A stretch of 64,000 nt of DNA from Colletes latitarsis (Eukaryota > Arthropoda > Insecta > Hymenoptera > Colletidae): contig NC_135136.1 of NCBI RefSeq assembly GCF_051014445.1, positions 27,856,001 to 27,920,000 on the forward strand, read 5' to 3'. Shown here in pieces: positions 1-14,196 of the stretch. The position numbers and the translations under genes were made by a program. The number at the start of each line of letters is the position of its first letter. Within the stretch, counting starts at the first letter, position 1. The notes under the pieces are model-generated. The model saw nothing but the letters and a program-made list of their open reading frames with translations, had not been told where the DNA came from and did no database searches.

Positions 1-3000
1 CGCGAGACTGTACGGTAGGGAATCGTGGAAAGCTACAATTAATTGCATCCTGTGGCGCTAAATCGTTACGAAGATTGCATTCTCCAAGTACAAGGAAAAG
101 AGAACCCGGGGAAAGCAATGAAAGGGGAACGGTCGAACGAACGACGACTTATCACGGGGCTAAATTAGAATCAACGAGTCCTCGGGCTGCAAAGGTTCCC
201 GTCGTCTTCCCTGGAAAAGAGTCTGGGACTTAAGGGGCAGAGCTCCCGTATAATTAGATGAGATAATTAAGCAATTTGCCTAAGTGGGGCCAGCTTAACG
301 AGGAAAAACATGTGACGCTGCAACCCTTTTGTTTCGCAAGCTTCACTTTTTGCACCACGCTTCGAGCAACATAATGCACCGTGTTTCTGCTGACTCGCGT
401 CTCGCTTCCGATTTTCCTTTTTCACCCCCCCCCCCCCCTCCCATTCCCGAGGTCCCTTTTGCTCTTCTTCCATCAGTTCTTTGCCGGTCGTAGGTTCCTT
501 TGAGCGATATCCTCGATAACGAGAACAATTTGTTGTACGAAAAATCAGCAGGACAAGAATGCAGAGACATCGTCCTTTCTAACATTCTGTCGACGCGACG
601 GTGGAAATAGACGAAGGATGGCCACGCAGGGAATTATTCATTTCCTTTTGTTTTGCATTTGATTCTATACACATTTCCTCCTTGACGTGGACAATTTCGA
701 GAAATATACTGCATACTATTTTCATGCACAACAGAGTAACAAATTCCGAGGGAACATGATACGATTTGTAAATTTCGTTAAGATAAATGGAAAAGATTAC
801 ATCTTATAATAAATTCGTGAAAATTAAAAGTGTATAGCAAAGAATCAAAAGAATTATTTCTTAAAAGATAGAAAAAATAATTTGGAAAATAAAATTGTTG
901 TTACCTGTTTTAACGATGCGAATGTATTTGGATCTTAATTAATACAGCGTTGAGATGGTCAATATTAACTTGATAATTACGATAGTTAATAAACCGAGAT
1001 GTTAATGTTACTTGAAAAAAATATTCAGCGTAATATTCAAAAGCCTGTCGTAATCGATATGCTTTACAAATACATAAATGTAAATTAAGAATTCATAATC
1101 GAAAAAATATTATAATTCAGCGGCTAATTAAGTTAAATTGCGGTCTACGTGCATTTATTCACCTTCAAATAAAGTACATTCAATAAACTTTATTCAATAG
1201 ACTTTGGGGCATTAAGCGAGACAGACGATCCATAACTCGAATCTTTAACACAATGAAACATTAAACATTTTTAAATATTCTGGAATTTAACGGTGTTTAT
1301 TAACACTATTATTATTATTATTTATTAAATATTTCATTCAAATGATGACATTCAGTCAAACTATATAATGCTATCTTTGCATTGTTCTAGAATTACTAAA
1401 TAAAATTATACTGCACAACTCTATATAAAATGATACCTCACAGAAAAGAAAAAATAATTAAAAATTATTGTGTACATTTATATAAAATTATTATTTGTAT
1501 TTACTATATATTACCTTGTGAATTTCTTCAGGGATAGGTTTTTTGTTTAAAAGAAATAAGATCTGAAATGTATCAATTATATTACGTCATTAGAAATTTA
1601 TTAATTCCATGAAATCTAACTTATAATGCATAAAATTTCAATAAATTAGTTTGTTTTCTATTTAACAACTGACTGGTAAAAAGTTTAAAAATGTTTTCCG
1701 TCGTAAAAATTGAGAATCCGAATCGAGTTAAAAAATGTTATCAAAGAAAAATAAATCTTGTTTTCATTTGTTACGCCAAGATAAAACAAGTACAACCTCG
1801 AATTGCAAACAAATGCACGTAGACAGCGCATGAAAATCTTACGAAATTTGTAGAGACCGCGTGGGTGGCAAACAGATACGGCGCGGCTTCTGCGCCCGCG
1901 TTGCGACGCCAGGTAAACTAATGAAAACGTAATTAACGGTGTGGTAGTTGCAGCCCATGGTGGAGGCCGTTTGTGGCCATTTGCATAGATATTATTCTTT
2001 TAAACAAACGCGCGAAATTATTTTTGAACAATATCTACTAACGCGCGATGCTCGCCCTCCAGCCACGAATAATAATTGATGAACTGTAAAACAGACGAGT
2101 GCGTTGTTCGACGAAAATGATATCCTTTATTGCCCCATTTCCGATTCTACTGACGATAACCGTTCCAGGATCACGCGAACGACCTTCATCTCTTCAGAAA
2201 TCAATTGCTTTCTTTGAAATAGGCAACAATTTAAAGCGATATTTAATCCAAGACACTTATTGTTGAACTACTTTCCAACTATGTTAGAATTTCTAAATAA
2301 ATATCTGTTCACAATTTTGGCGGTAAATTTGAAATAACTTAAAAAGTAAATAGACAGATACATGTCTCCATTGTTAAATGACAATTGCATGCAAGACGTT
2401 TGAAAACTCTTCATTGTTTAATGCACGGCGTTTAAAAAACAGTGGTGTTCTATTTAAAAACAATAGGATTGATACAAAAATTTGTAACACGAAAAAAACT
2501 GAAAACTTCACATTAAGAAAAATTACACAAACCTATGGACCAACTCGGTACTATTTGAAAGATTATTTTCTATAATTCTGTATCACATGAGAAAATAAAA
2601 AATTAGTATTCTATTTACTATTTCAAGAATCTATTTTTTCCTTGATAAAAAGAATCACTGAGCCAACATGGCGTGTTATTATAGTCTTAACCGTGTCTCC
2701 ATCAACCACTATAAATTTAGATAGAATAATCTAAAATCGATATCCTTCTCGTACTACTCGAAAGATCCATGTCCATCTGATGAAAGCCTGGCTCATTCTC
2801 TCGAAACGACTCGATTATTCTACAACTTCAAGCCACTTCGAAAAACAATTCCACCTCAGTCGTGCATATATATACACATACACATTTCTACATCTCTGTC
2901 ACAAAAGTTTTCTGAAACAATACCTGATATTCTCCGGGATCCTCGTCCCCGTTCGATATTTATACGTGCAATTAAGTCGTTTCTCGACGCGTATCTCTAG

Positions 3001-5386
3001 CGCGGTGTTCGAACGTTGACATAACGTTCTAGTGTTTGTAGTTAAACTACGTGATGTGGAGGCCCTTCCTGTTGAACCTGCGAGCAGTCAGTGTATATAA
3101 CGGCTGCTTGAAACGAAGAGGAGAAGACGAACGAGGAACCATGTAAATTCCGCATCTTATCGCGAACATGGTAAACACGATACGTACGCGATTCGACGAT
3201 AAGACCGAGAGAAATTTACGCGAAGCCAAACAAGGAAAACGAAGTAAACTCACAGTGGGACAGTGGAACAGTGAGACACATCACTAACGACTATACATCG
3301 GATAATAACCGATAAGCAATTTCTTTAACATTTCTCTACGAAAGGAAATTAAGTTCGTCTCGATATAATCATGGTAAAATGTAGATGAAAATATAATTTT
3401 TATTTCAAGAGATTCTGCCTAAATACTAGAGAAGATTATTTAATTACTATCTTACTATTTCATACGATTCACAATAAACTGAGACATTCGACTGATTTAT
3501 AGAAATCAACAATTAAAATAAGAGTTTAATCTTAAGAAATTTTGTTAATGATTTTACATAACTTCCATGAAAAATTTATTACTAAGAATGGAATAAATTA
3601 CTACGGAAGGGAATTCGATAAGGAGAATAAATCTAAACCAAAAGAAAAAATAAAGAACAAACCTAATGTTATTCACGGATACAAGGCGAAAAGATGAAAA
3701 GGAACGATGTTTTGGAAACATTCTTTTGAAAAATGTCATAACCTTTAAGAAGATAGTTAATGTAAAGTGCACTTGTAGCAAAGTCTGGAAAAGTAATCTC
3801 GCCGTATGATACAGCGAAAAACTTTTAAAAAGTTTAAACAACTTTTCCTCTCTCGGGTCTTCAGATTGTGTGGTCACTGTACGTGGGATTGATTGGCTTT
3901 CCTGGCTTTGAATTCAACGCGAAAGTATAGTATTTCGATTAAAAAAATTGTAAAACGATCTTGGAATAATCTTGAAGTATCTTTTCTTTGACAATATCAC
4001 ATTATTGATAAACAACGGAACTGTATTTTTTTCTTGTAGTATTTACCTCTTAAAATATTCATTTTGGAATTAATACAAGTGCTTGTGAAGCACGTATGAA
4101 GCTTATTAATGTTTTTTTTAAATTAAATCATATATTTTTTAATACATCATTCGATGTAACTAGTCATCTTTTGCGAAAAACTATTAAGGTATTTATGGTG
4201 AAAAATAATTAGTTTAGAAGATATTTCAATATTCGCAAATATTGAAGCTTTTAAATTATTACGTTGAAATACTTTTTAAACTAATGACTTTCTGTCATAA
4301 ATAATGCAGCACTTCTTTATTGGGAATGAAGAGTTGAATTAATGCATTGAAAAATACTGAATGTTATACGAAGGAGAACAGATTATTTTAAAATAATAAT
4401 ATTTCAATGATATAGCAGAAATATTTATATTTAAATATCTCTAAACGAATAGTTTCTCGTCATAGGTAACTAAATACTTGTCTACAGAAAATTATGAGAT
4501 TAAAAAAATATAACAAACTAATTGCATCTAATTATGCTTCTCTCGAAGCCATTTAATTCGTGAAACATTTTTCAATGTCGTGAGACATATTGCATATTTC
4601 ACATTTCTTCTAGTTTCGTGCGAAGCGTTTCAGTCGCGTAATTAATACTACTCTCGCTGTGAAACTTCTCCATCAGAATAAAGATGTAAAACGAACCGCG
4701 AAACAACGAGAAACAAGGACAGAAAGTTTAAATATCGAAGATGTTAACGAGAACGCGAAGCAAGCTCAGCTTTAAATGTTCCGTACAAACGTTGAAAGGG
4801 GGCGGTTCGACGTAAGGGGGTGGGTCCGTTTCCTACAGATTCTTACGCGCACGGTCGCGTACACGTGCACGAAGAGGGCTAATTAGTAAAATCAATATGA
4901 AAATCCTGTGTATAAACGGGGGCGACTGTGACAACGGTGCCGTTCAGCCAAAGCTCCACCTAATAAAAGCCACGAAATCCGTTCGCGCTAACGATCGCGG
5001 GAATTTCGTCGTCGCGCCGGCGTTGTCCCACCGGGGACTACCCACGAGAATCGTGTTAATTTTCGTCAGGCTCGAGGTATACACCGTGCTCGGAACGAGT
5101 TGCGTGTAAAAAAAATAAATTTTCCTCTGTTAAAAAGTATGCCCATCCGAGAAATTCAATTTGCACCGGGATTTCCGTCTCTGCATTTTTCCCATCGTTT
5201 GAACATCTCTGTGCTCGGAGTCTACCCGAAATCAGTTTGAAATTCGAAGCGACCAGTCAGGTCTTTTACAAAAATTTTTAATCGCGGAAACGTGAAATAT
5301 TCAATTCTGACATAATTATTTGATAGAATGCATGCTGGTATGTGTTTTCGATGTCATTATCAGCTGCTTTATATGATTTGTGTAAC
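1..5386. other. AT-rich non-coding DNA, no gene seen
   Basis: No recognisable protein, tRNA or repeat family was seen here; the open frames are short and lack any family motif. Notable local content: a C14 homopolymer at 425-438; a short ATT-type microsatellite around 1306-1323; a CpG-richer block at about 1850-2110 with an octamer-like ATTTGCAT near 1979; and a TATATAA match near 3097 without supporting transcript evidence. The CpG-richer block could be a conserved regulatory element, but that is only compositional inference. Confidence 0.5.
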
Positions 5387-5387
5387 A

Positions 5388-5608
5388 ATAATTCCAATAT
5401 TAAGAATATCGCAAACAGTTTGATCAGAAAAGAAAAGAGAGAAAGTGACACTATCGATTGATGCTACGTGAAAAGTATATCGTCTATTATACGAATAAAC
5501 AAGAATTGCAATACTAGAAATGTCGCAAACAGTTCGATCAAAAAACAGAAAAAGAAAGAAAGTGTCGGTTGATGCTGCGTGACAACTGTTCGTCCATTAT
5601 ACGAATAA
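5388..5608. repeat. Two-unit tandem repeat, ~110 bp unit
   Basis: Two diverged direct copies lie head to tail: about 5388-5498 and 5499-5608. Shared landmarks in the same order are TCGCAAACAGTT(C/T)GATCA, an AGAAAGTG block, GATTGATGCT(A/G)CGTG and CATTATACGAATAAA. The offset between matching landmarks is 110-114 bp. No coding potential or known element was recognised. A local tandem duplication is the simplest reading. Confidence 0.8.
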
Positions 5609-8600
5609 AGTTTTTTACTCGTCTCTGCTTACAACATCGTAATTGCAAATACATTATTATGGACCATTATGAGCTCCACATTTTAGTTTTTCGCTCGACG
5701 ACGGAATTTCACTAGTATCTACCACTCGATCAGAGTAAAAGAAAAAGCTCACGATTGTTTTATTTAACCTCCCCTGTCGATGGTCATTATTTTATCGGAA
5801 TTACGAGCGATATCTCGAGTCAGTTCAGAGGGACGAATGGTGGGTAGAAGGGTGGCAGCGCGTTGCAGGTGTACGCTGCGGTGTGCGGTCAGCATTACCC
5901 ACCCGAGCTCTGTCAGCACCTCCCCTAATCGCCGTTTTTGTCGCCGCACCAACCATTTCTCTTCCTCCAACCTCTTTTCGACCCCTTTCAACCCGTGCTA
6001 TCCCTCCTAACCCCTTCCGTACTCCGTTTCTCGTATTCGTGTTTATGCTTCACTCGCCAGGAAATTTTCGTTCGTTTCCTTGACCACTGTTTTCCCTACG
6101 TGACGGTTTTTCATCGCCCGCGACCCCTTTATTGACGCTCTTTCGCTCTCCAATAGACACTTTTATGCAGGGCGAATCGCGACGGAAAGGCCATTCGAGC
6201 GCACTTCGATCCGACACCAATAGTGGCGTTTAATTACCTGTTGCTAAGAATATTTGCTACTCTTGACGGAGTTGCAATTGACTCACGAATTTAATTCTAC
6301 TTAACCTACAGTTACCAGGTTCTATATTAAACTTTTCAGTACTTTAGAATATGTCCGTGTATTGTCTAAAAATATCTTGGAAAATAAATTTTTCTAAAAT
6401 TAAATATAACTTTGTATTTTTTATTTTATTGTAAAGTATATAACTTCAAAATTAACTCTTTGCACTCTGAGAGCCTTTATTAACACAACAGACAAGTTGT
6501 TTTTTCTCTGTCTTTCTTGGTTTCCGGGCATTTTTTAAGAGAATTAAATTAAATAAAATTAAAATAAATAAATAAAAATGAAAAATTAATGCAGCCTAAT
6601 AAAAATTCAAGTAAAAACATAAATTTACGTGACCCGTCCGTTAAGTGTTAAGCTGGACAACTAGCAATACCAATTGCAATTTTGTGGCGTGTCTTCTGAA
6701 AGTAAAAGAATATTCTTCTCTCCACAAAAATGTATAAATGCTTATAATTTAAATTTCATTCATATATTTTCTAAATTGAATTTATGTTACAATAAATGAA
6801 ACTTGAATCGACGCCAGTACAAAGAATATTTGGACCCACGTCTATTGAGAATCGTTAATATATTTTGATTTTATACCGAAGTAAAACAATGTTACTGTTC
6901 TGGTATTGAGATTAATTAAATCAGGAGCGTGATTTCAAACGTTTACGTAAAGTAGCAAACGATCTCGTTGACTCGTGTGCCTACCTCGATCCGCAGAATG
7001 AGACGTCAATGCATGCTCGCAGCGAAAGAGATTGCGGAAGAGTGGCAGAGACAAACAAAGGATTCGTTGTAACAAAGCAACACAGGAATCAGCACCTGCA
7101 GCGAACTACACCCCTCACCCTCCCCCAGAGAATGTCGATGTCTCTCTCTTTCGCGCCCGGAAGCTTACCTGAAACAGAAAGGAAGACGAAATATTAATGG
7201 CGCTCGTAACGGTTAGTGACAGCGCCGTGTCCCGGCACTTGACCTTATAAATCTCTTTGTATCCCTGCGGCTCTTGCCACGATACAATGCCGAGGTCAAC
7301 ATCGGTGACCCCCGACAACGAGAAAACGCTCGCGTCTAACCCGGTGCATCGTAATGGCTATTGCGACGACGCAACGAATACGTTGTTCTTAATTGCCCCG
7401 CGTAAAGTTCTACAAGTACACCGTAAAATTTACGACATACCCGGGTACATATAAAATCGACTTGATAGAAATGAAAATTCAATTCACGTTTTAAACATTA
7501 ATTTACAAAAGGTATAAAAATATTTGGACAGACGCAAACTTCAAACGAAACTCTGTGTATCTCTGTATATATAAATAATTGATGTAGGAAGAGTTTAGCT
7601 ATCAATGGTGATTCTTTTAAGAGCTAAAATAAAACAAAAATCAAGAATAATACAAATACGATTTTTAATATTTGCAAAATTATGAATAAAGGAGTTTCGA
7701 TTTTCCGATTGAATTGCATAAATTTTTAAAACAATGTATTTGTACTGTTTTCGATTAACATAAAAATCATATGTCGAGGCTATTTTTATTCGAGAAAAAA
7801 CATATTTAGTCTGTTTTTATGACCGTTGTTCTTTATTGTTGTTGTTTACAGAAAAGAGTTTGAAACAAAAATCAATCCCTTTTTCACAGTCCATGTATAA
7901 ATATGCAAAATATTCACAAATCAAACATACGAAACTGAGATTTATCTTGTTTCTTTTTTTTAAATTCACAACTACATCAAAAAGCAATAACGTACGAAGA
8001 AATAGATTTCCATAACTCCAATATTACTCGTGTAACATACTATCTATTAAATTAGTATTTTTACTTTCATTTTAGATCGCTTCAACAAATATTTCGCAAA
8101 TTTTAAACTTATTTTCTAAATTAAATAAACATCTGCTATCATTAAATTGGTCATCTTCGAATGTATAATATAATAAAAATGTCATCTATAAATAGTAATA
8201 CGAAATAAAAATATTTGAATGGCTGTAATATAAAGGATGTATGGTAGCCTTAAAAAAACAGTGACTACACCAGAAAGAATAGTGTTCCACGAATAGGAAA
8301 GTATAATTTGAATTTTTCCTTTGTTCCTATCCGACAAAAGTGAACCAACTAAAAATTCAACGCTAGCCACCCATTTGATAACAAATCGAAATTGCAGTTT
8401 CAAGCGAATAGTCCCTTAAAAATCTACGGATCAGAAAGAGCGTCAAATTTGAAGATCGGCCACGAAGATCTACAGAATTGAGAGGTGGCCTGGATCGGGA
8501 ATGGACCACTTGACTCCCCGAAAATCGACTTCCGAATCCCATAGGAAGGAACTAGGAAATCGGATGTCCGGCTAGTCCTCGAGAATTAGAGTTCGACCAA

Positions 8601-11383
8601 GGAAGGAAGTCTTGGTGAGTACGTGGTCTTGCAATGGAAATCGTCACACGGGGGACTTGCACCGCGAAATTGCGGCTGCCCTACGACGGGTCCTTCCCCT
8701 TCGTCGCGCTGTCGAGAATTGCAAATTCATGCATAAAAGAGACGCACCCGATCGAACGTTACCGTTCAAATTGGTGAGCGGTTGCTTTGAATGACACTGA
8801 ATACCAGGGACGCATAGAAAACGCCATTGTCGATCTTCTTCAGATACCAACAAAAGTATTCGAAGGCTTAGATTTACGAATTTTAACACATTAAATATGT
8901 ACATACGTTAAACCAAAATATTAAAAACGATATAAAATCTGTAGCAAGTAGCAACATTAGATAATAATTCTAATCTCTAATCGATGTTTCTGTGTATACA
9001 CATATTAAACACTAGAATATTGTTTCAGCAAAAACGAAGTAGAATTGTTGAGTTCCAGGTACTAGAAGAGTTGTCAGATTCTGTATTGCGCTCAATTGCA
9101 TTGTCAATTACCCATTCTCTAACTATTTCTAGCAGGTTGCCTGTATTTTATTTCTTTTTCTTTTGTAAATTATAGTTACAGTAATTTTTAAACGAAATCA
9201 AATAAAGTACCATTCATTTACCAGAAAGAAGAGAACCATTCTTTTGCGATTAGAATGAAAATATCAGATCATAAGATGGGTCTGATATATATTTCTCTAT
9301 CGTCAATGTAGTAGGTAAATTATTCGGTCTGCTTTACATGTCTTACTCTGTATAATGAAATAAGAAAACTGATTCCCATAGTATTGTATATTTAATAAAA
9401 ATATCCATCAAAAAGTTCTCTGCCGTCAGTAGTAGAAACATAAAAGAAACTGGAAACTAGAAAGCTTAAAAGTTTGCAACACTTTAGTTTTCTTATTCAT
9501 TATTCATCACTTTTCATTCCGCTTCTCTTAACGCAATAGAAAGTTGCAAATTTTATTGAATTCTTCGTTTGCAGTGAAACAGTTTCATCTGAAAGTCAAG
9601 TAATACAAATTTTCACTGTTATGCGATAAAAGAAAGAAGACCCACAAAAAATGAACGCCAACTTTCTCGTAACATTCATTTTCATTGCTTTAATAAGTTT
9701 TAATATAATATCTGCCAAAAATTTTCTTTTATTAAGAGTCCACGTCAGAGATGGGCAACATTTTATTCGAATAACAAATAATCAATAGGATTAATATACA
9801 TCAATTTATTCGTGACGTGTATTACACTCCAAGACACAAATTCTGTTTCAAAAAGTTTGTTACAATTACTTTATTCGCTCTTCGAATCATCTACCTAAAT
9901 AAAAATTTCGTCCACCTTTGATCCACAAAAATATTAAATTTGAAAGACATTGCAATAGCGATACCAACGATGAAATCATTCCTTTTAGACAGAAGTATCA
10001 TGCTCCTGTTTGACCAAAAAAATGCAAAACCTGTTCCTCTTGGTGTTTTCCTCATTCTGTTATTAACGCTGCGCACCTTTGCTTTTTCGTAGCTCGAAAG
10101 CACTTCACCCGTTCCCCTTTCCACGCTTTCGAGAACCGAGTAGCGAACGTTTTCAGCCCTCAAAGAGAGAGAAAGGCTGCTGAGTATTAGCGTGCGTACC
10201 ACTTTGTGTCTGTTGCCGTTTCCGTTCCGACGTCCGCTAGTGTCGACGAAAAAAACCTCGCAAGAAGTTGCGAGCGTGAGATTCCCTACAAACATTTCCG
10301 CTTTTCTTCATGTTTCGATCATGGCTACCAAGGTTGGCGAGCAACGGCATAGAAAGAAACCCGCACATGGGATAAATTCGTGGAAAAGATTGACAGGGGA
10401 GCTTGAACCCTTCGCTGTTCGATAAAAATCAGGAAAAGTAGTTAAAAGAATTTAATGTACATTTGTATTCTAGACGTATTTCAATTATAAAATCATTCGA
10501 ACTATCCCTGGCCCTGAATAATTTCGCTCGAATATCGCAAACGCTCGTCGTGTTTTCCTCCGAGCAACAATCCAATTGCACCAAGTGGAAGTCAACTCTG
10601 AACTTTGGCGAGCTCGACCGGAATTTTATTTCCCCGCGTCCTAATTGAACGTTTTCTTATACAAGAAACATAGCCACGCGTGGTACGCAGAAAGTTGTAC
10701 CAACTTCGACCGGGGACGAAAGGATATCGCGACGGTGGGTAAAGTTCCGCCCTCCAGATTGCGAAACTGCGATCGCGGTACGTCGAAGAGTACGCGAAAA
10801 GGACGTCCGTGCGATCAAGGCTGGGGTCCGAGCGAAATTACACGAGCCCATAAATCTCGGGACATAATGCGACGAAATAATAATAACAATGGAAACTTTC
10901 AACAATAAGCGGCGCGAGGGACAATCGTATTGAAAGCGGCGAGGGCGGCTCACAATGGCGGCCTGTCTTACGTGGGGCTCGGTGAATAATTATTGGTCTG
11001 TAAGTAACGGCCGTGAAATTCACGGCCGCCATTACGCGCCGGACAATATTTTCAACGTGGTGTTGTTTAGGGTCTTATTTCATGGCTGAACGCGCCTTGT
11101 TTAAGATCGCCGATTTACGCCCGTAACTTTCAAACTGTTTCCTAACGCTTGTAACAACCCAAAAGGACACGCAAGAAACCATATTTTTGCGATAAATGGA
11201 TGTCAGAGATTCAGTTCTCGTACGAAAAATTTATAATTACCATTTAGAACGGTGCTTGATCGTATTTTGTAAGTGTTTGTCTGTATCTGATATACACACA
11301 TATTTTTATTAGTCCGACAAGTAGATTTTGCTCATCCAACGGTGAAAATATGTATATTAGTTATCTATGTATATTCCTATATA
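5609..11383. other. Non-coding DNA with scattered CpG-rich blocks
   Basis: No gene was recognised. GC-richer, pyrimidine-biased DNA occupies about 5780-6180. CpG-rich segments lie at about 7000-7450, 8400-8800 and 10060-11050. The last holds the inverted repeat listed separately at 11008-11028. Short open frames occur on both strands in these blocks, which is expected where stop codons are rarer, and none carries a family motif. A good 5' splice-donor match (TTG|GTGAGTACG) follows a purine-rich stretch near 8613, so a non-coding first exon there cannot be excluded. Confidence 0.45.
11008..11028. repeat. 10-bp-arm near-perfect palindrome
   Basis: The arms CGGCCGTGAA and TTCACGGCCG are exact reverse complements separated by one A. 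It sits in a CpG-rich block. It could be a dimeric transcription-factor site or a cruciform-prone sequence; nothing in the sequence decides between these. Confidence 0.7.
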
Positions 11384-12299
11384 CAGTGTGTTCGGCCAAC
11401 CCCGAGAAAAATTTTAATGGGAGATTCCAGAGGCTAAAATAAGACAAAAATCAAGGATACTACTTTGTTGATTGAGGCTTCGTTAAAAAGTTATAGAAAC
11501 ATATCCGGCCACACAGTATATTTTCGGTAAAGAATATTTTTCTCGAAAGTACGAAGGATTCCGGAGGTATATGTACTCACCAAAAATGATTCTAATTGAC
11601 CCCCCCCCCCCCCCATGCAATCGAAAATAATTTTTCCAGAATGATTTGAAATTTGTTTTTCGCCGAAAAATTTAGGTACCTACCTCCTATCGATTTTTCT
11701 TAAAAATTCGTTTTTGATTTTTAATAATTTTGTTTGACGCCCAACAGAAAAGTTGTCTAATACTTTTTTGTAGGTATCTATGGGCTCTACATTAGAAAGA
11801 AGTTTCATTGAAATATATTCACTATTGTAGGAATTATGGCTGTTTGAAAATTGGACCATTTTCATGAAGTTTTTCTCACTTTACAGGGTCACGGAGCAAC
11901 TTTTCCAACATTTTCATAATCTTTACATATTCTCCATTAAAATATGCGTTGTTTGCTGTTTGAAACATTGAAATCGTCCAATCCGTTCAGAAGTCACGAT
12001 GTTTTAAAAATAAGCACGAAATTTTGGAGTGAAATTTCTGGCCGGAAATTATTTTTGGAAAGGAATTTTTTTCGAAAATGGTTAGAATTTCTGGGGTATG
12101 TCTATTGACCAAAAATGATTGTAATTGACCTCTGCAATCGAAAATAATTTTTTTAGAACAATTCGAAATTTTTTAATTTAATTTTTTAATAACTTTTTAG
12201 CGAAGCTTCAATCATCAAATTGATATTCTTGATTTTCGTCTTATTTTGGCCTCTAGAATCTCCCATCAAAATTTTTCCCAGGTGTGGCCGAACATCCTG
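11384..12299. mobile_element. Main TIR family, long copy (~0.92 kb)
   Basis: The left end begins CAGTGTGTTCGGCC and the right end is its diverged reverse complement (GGCCGAACATCCTG), with TA on both sides. Both ~110-bp terminal repeats carry the family signature (GGGAGATTC, AGGCTAAAATAAGAC, AGTTATAG/AATAACTTTTTA). The interior contains the block that mentions CCAATCCGTTCAGAAG, shared with the copies at 18.1 and 28.4 kb, plus partial ~135-bp internal units. A C15 run lies at 11600-11614. No transposase is encoded. A TA target and long TIRs suggest a non-autonomous Tc1/mariner-superfamily element; the assignment to superfamily is inference. Confidence 0.88.
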
Positions 12300-14139
12300 T
12301 GTATACTTGTATGCTTGTAGAATAAAAATTTGAATTTAAATTACAAAATACAGTATATCACAAGGAAAATTCAATGGAATAAACGTCGTAAATAAATTGC
12401 TACGTTGAGTATAAAACCGACACTCAACGTGGGGCTCGCGTATTTTCGAAATAAATGAATATGTATTCCGGATGGAGGATAGTGAGGTTTGTGAGAATTG
12501 AGTTTTTGTAACTGCTTATTACACATAATTAAGGATGTATGATGGTTGGCGATGATGTTTGATAGTGAGAAAGATGTTGATGGGTTCGACTCTAGTAACG
12601 AACTGTCTTTAAGAGCGCTCCGACGCCGTCTCCTCCCTTCCAAGCACCCTTCCATCGAAGCCCTTGGAACGTGGTGCGTGTCACGTTGGAACGAAGACGT
12701 CGATGGCGGACGTTGAAGAAAGTTGCTGCTGTTTGTCGACGAGCAGGTCAACTTTCCCCAAATGTGCAGCTAGGGGGCTCATGGTAGGGCTGGCACGTAG
12801 AAATGAGAATTTGAAGAAAAGAATGTTTCCCTACCATGAACCCCGTGTTAAGCGTAAATCGAAGGAGGTCGATTCAGTGCTCAACACCATCCTTGAATGT
12901 TGATTTTGATCAATACTTTTATGTTGATCAATTTGCTGAAAAGTTTCGATTATACCACGTGCCTACAGACCGTGCCTTAAAGCAGACTTTCTCGAATGTA
13001 ATCTTTCACGGCAATCTAGTACAAGACTAATCAAGTGGAGAACACTTGAAAAAGTTTAGGTAATGAATCAAAAATTGTACGAAGATTGACCAATTAAAAA
13101 AAGATTGCTCGAAGGAACTCGAGGCCAAAGACTTTTGTCGATTACTGTCCATTATCGACGAAACAGCCAATCGAACGTCAACCTTTGGGACCATCAGAAA
13201 TTAAACGCAAAAGACGTTCGCGGCTGCAACGTCGTGGAAAAGGTAAACGAGTCGAGAAAGCTTCAGCCTCGATCGACAATTGAACCCGTTCGGAGGCGAG
13301 GGTACGGATCCGCCAGGCTTCTAAGGTCGTTAATTCATAACGCGGAACCCGTGCCCTCGTTTACTTTTAATTACAATTAAATTAAAACTACCCGCCGTCT
13401 AATCTTTTTTCGCACTGGCAGCGTGGCGCAGACACATTTAATGATACCCTTTTGTTGCGTCTGGCACAATGAAAATTGTTCGAGGCACCGGCTTGTACTT
13501 CGTTAGAGATTGAAAGTAATATTTCGTGAAATAATGGCCGGCCTGTTACAGGCCGTCGACTCCTTCTAGGATCCAATTATTATTATCTCTTCCCGGCTTT
13601 CCTTTTTCTTCGTTCCAACCTCTCCCTGCCCCGCTATCGCTCCGTCTCTCTTTCTTTATTTTTTTCTTCGTTCGTTCGAGCCGTCGGTCACGACGACTGC
13701 AATTCAATAGAGGTATTATCTATGCGGGACGGCGGAAAAATATCAATTCTCTCGTCTGTCCGTAACACCGGTCCGAGTTGAACAATGCGGGCCCAGGAGC
13801 GATTCAATGCAGATTCAGACGAATTGCATCCGGCCATGTCGCGGCCGATCGAAGCCTCTGGATACTTTCCACGGGGACCGGGAATATTTCCTTCGACAGC
13901 TTTATTGGCGACCGACGGGGAATCGGGTTCCATGGAAATACCGAGTACCATCCATCCGTACCAAGTTTTTCTTCTCTTTTTCCCCCCGACCCTAAGACGT
14001 TCTTTCGAGGGTTAATTGACTATCATTTGATCATGCAATCGTTGGGGATGGAAGCAAGTGCCTCCGTAACTTTTGCATCTTTATTAATCTTTACTCTTCA
14101 TATCTACAACATTGCAAACGTGGCATTATAAGCTTTTAA
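12300..14139. other. Non-coding DNA with CpG-rich block
   Basis: No recognisable gene. About 12590-13600 and 13690-14010 are richer in CpG and contain several short open frames on both strands without domain motifs. The stretch 13330-13385 ends in a cluster of TAAT/ATTA words (homeodomain-type cores), and an 8-bp-arm palindrome lies at 13539-13555. These are compositional hints of regulatory DNA only. Confidence 0.4.
13539..13555. repeat. 8-bp-arm palindrome
   Basis: CGGCCTGT and ACAGGCCG are exact reverse complements around a single T. It lies in the CpG-rich block upstream of the RT remnant. Function unknown. Confidence 0.65.
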
Positions 14140-14196
14140 TAGCATCCACTGTATTAGATTATATTGCACTTTCATTAGCGGCTTGAAAATTGTATA
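14140..14196 (+). pseudogene. 5' part of a split RT remnant
   Basis: Read in the frame that joins to the RT remnant at 14717 once the inserted element is removed, this piece gives a run ending in STVLDYIALSLAA, a stop, then KLY. That resembles the segment preceding IEKVQ in Jockey/CR1-type reverse transcriptases (LEY-S--W-P---). The match is weak and short, so the homology is inference; the positional fit with the downstream fragment is what supports it. Confidence 0.4.

Noticed and set aside
3090..3105. TATA box-like word near 3097
   Set aside because: A TATATAA match is common in AT-rich DNA; no downstream gene or initiator was found.
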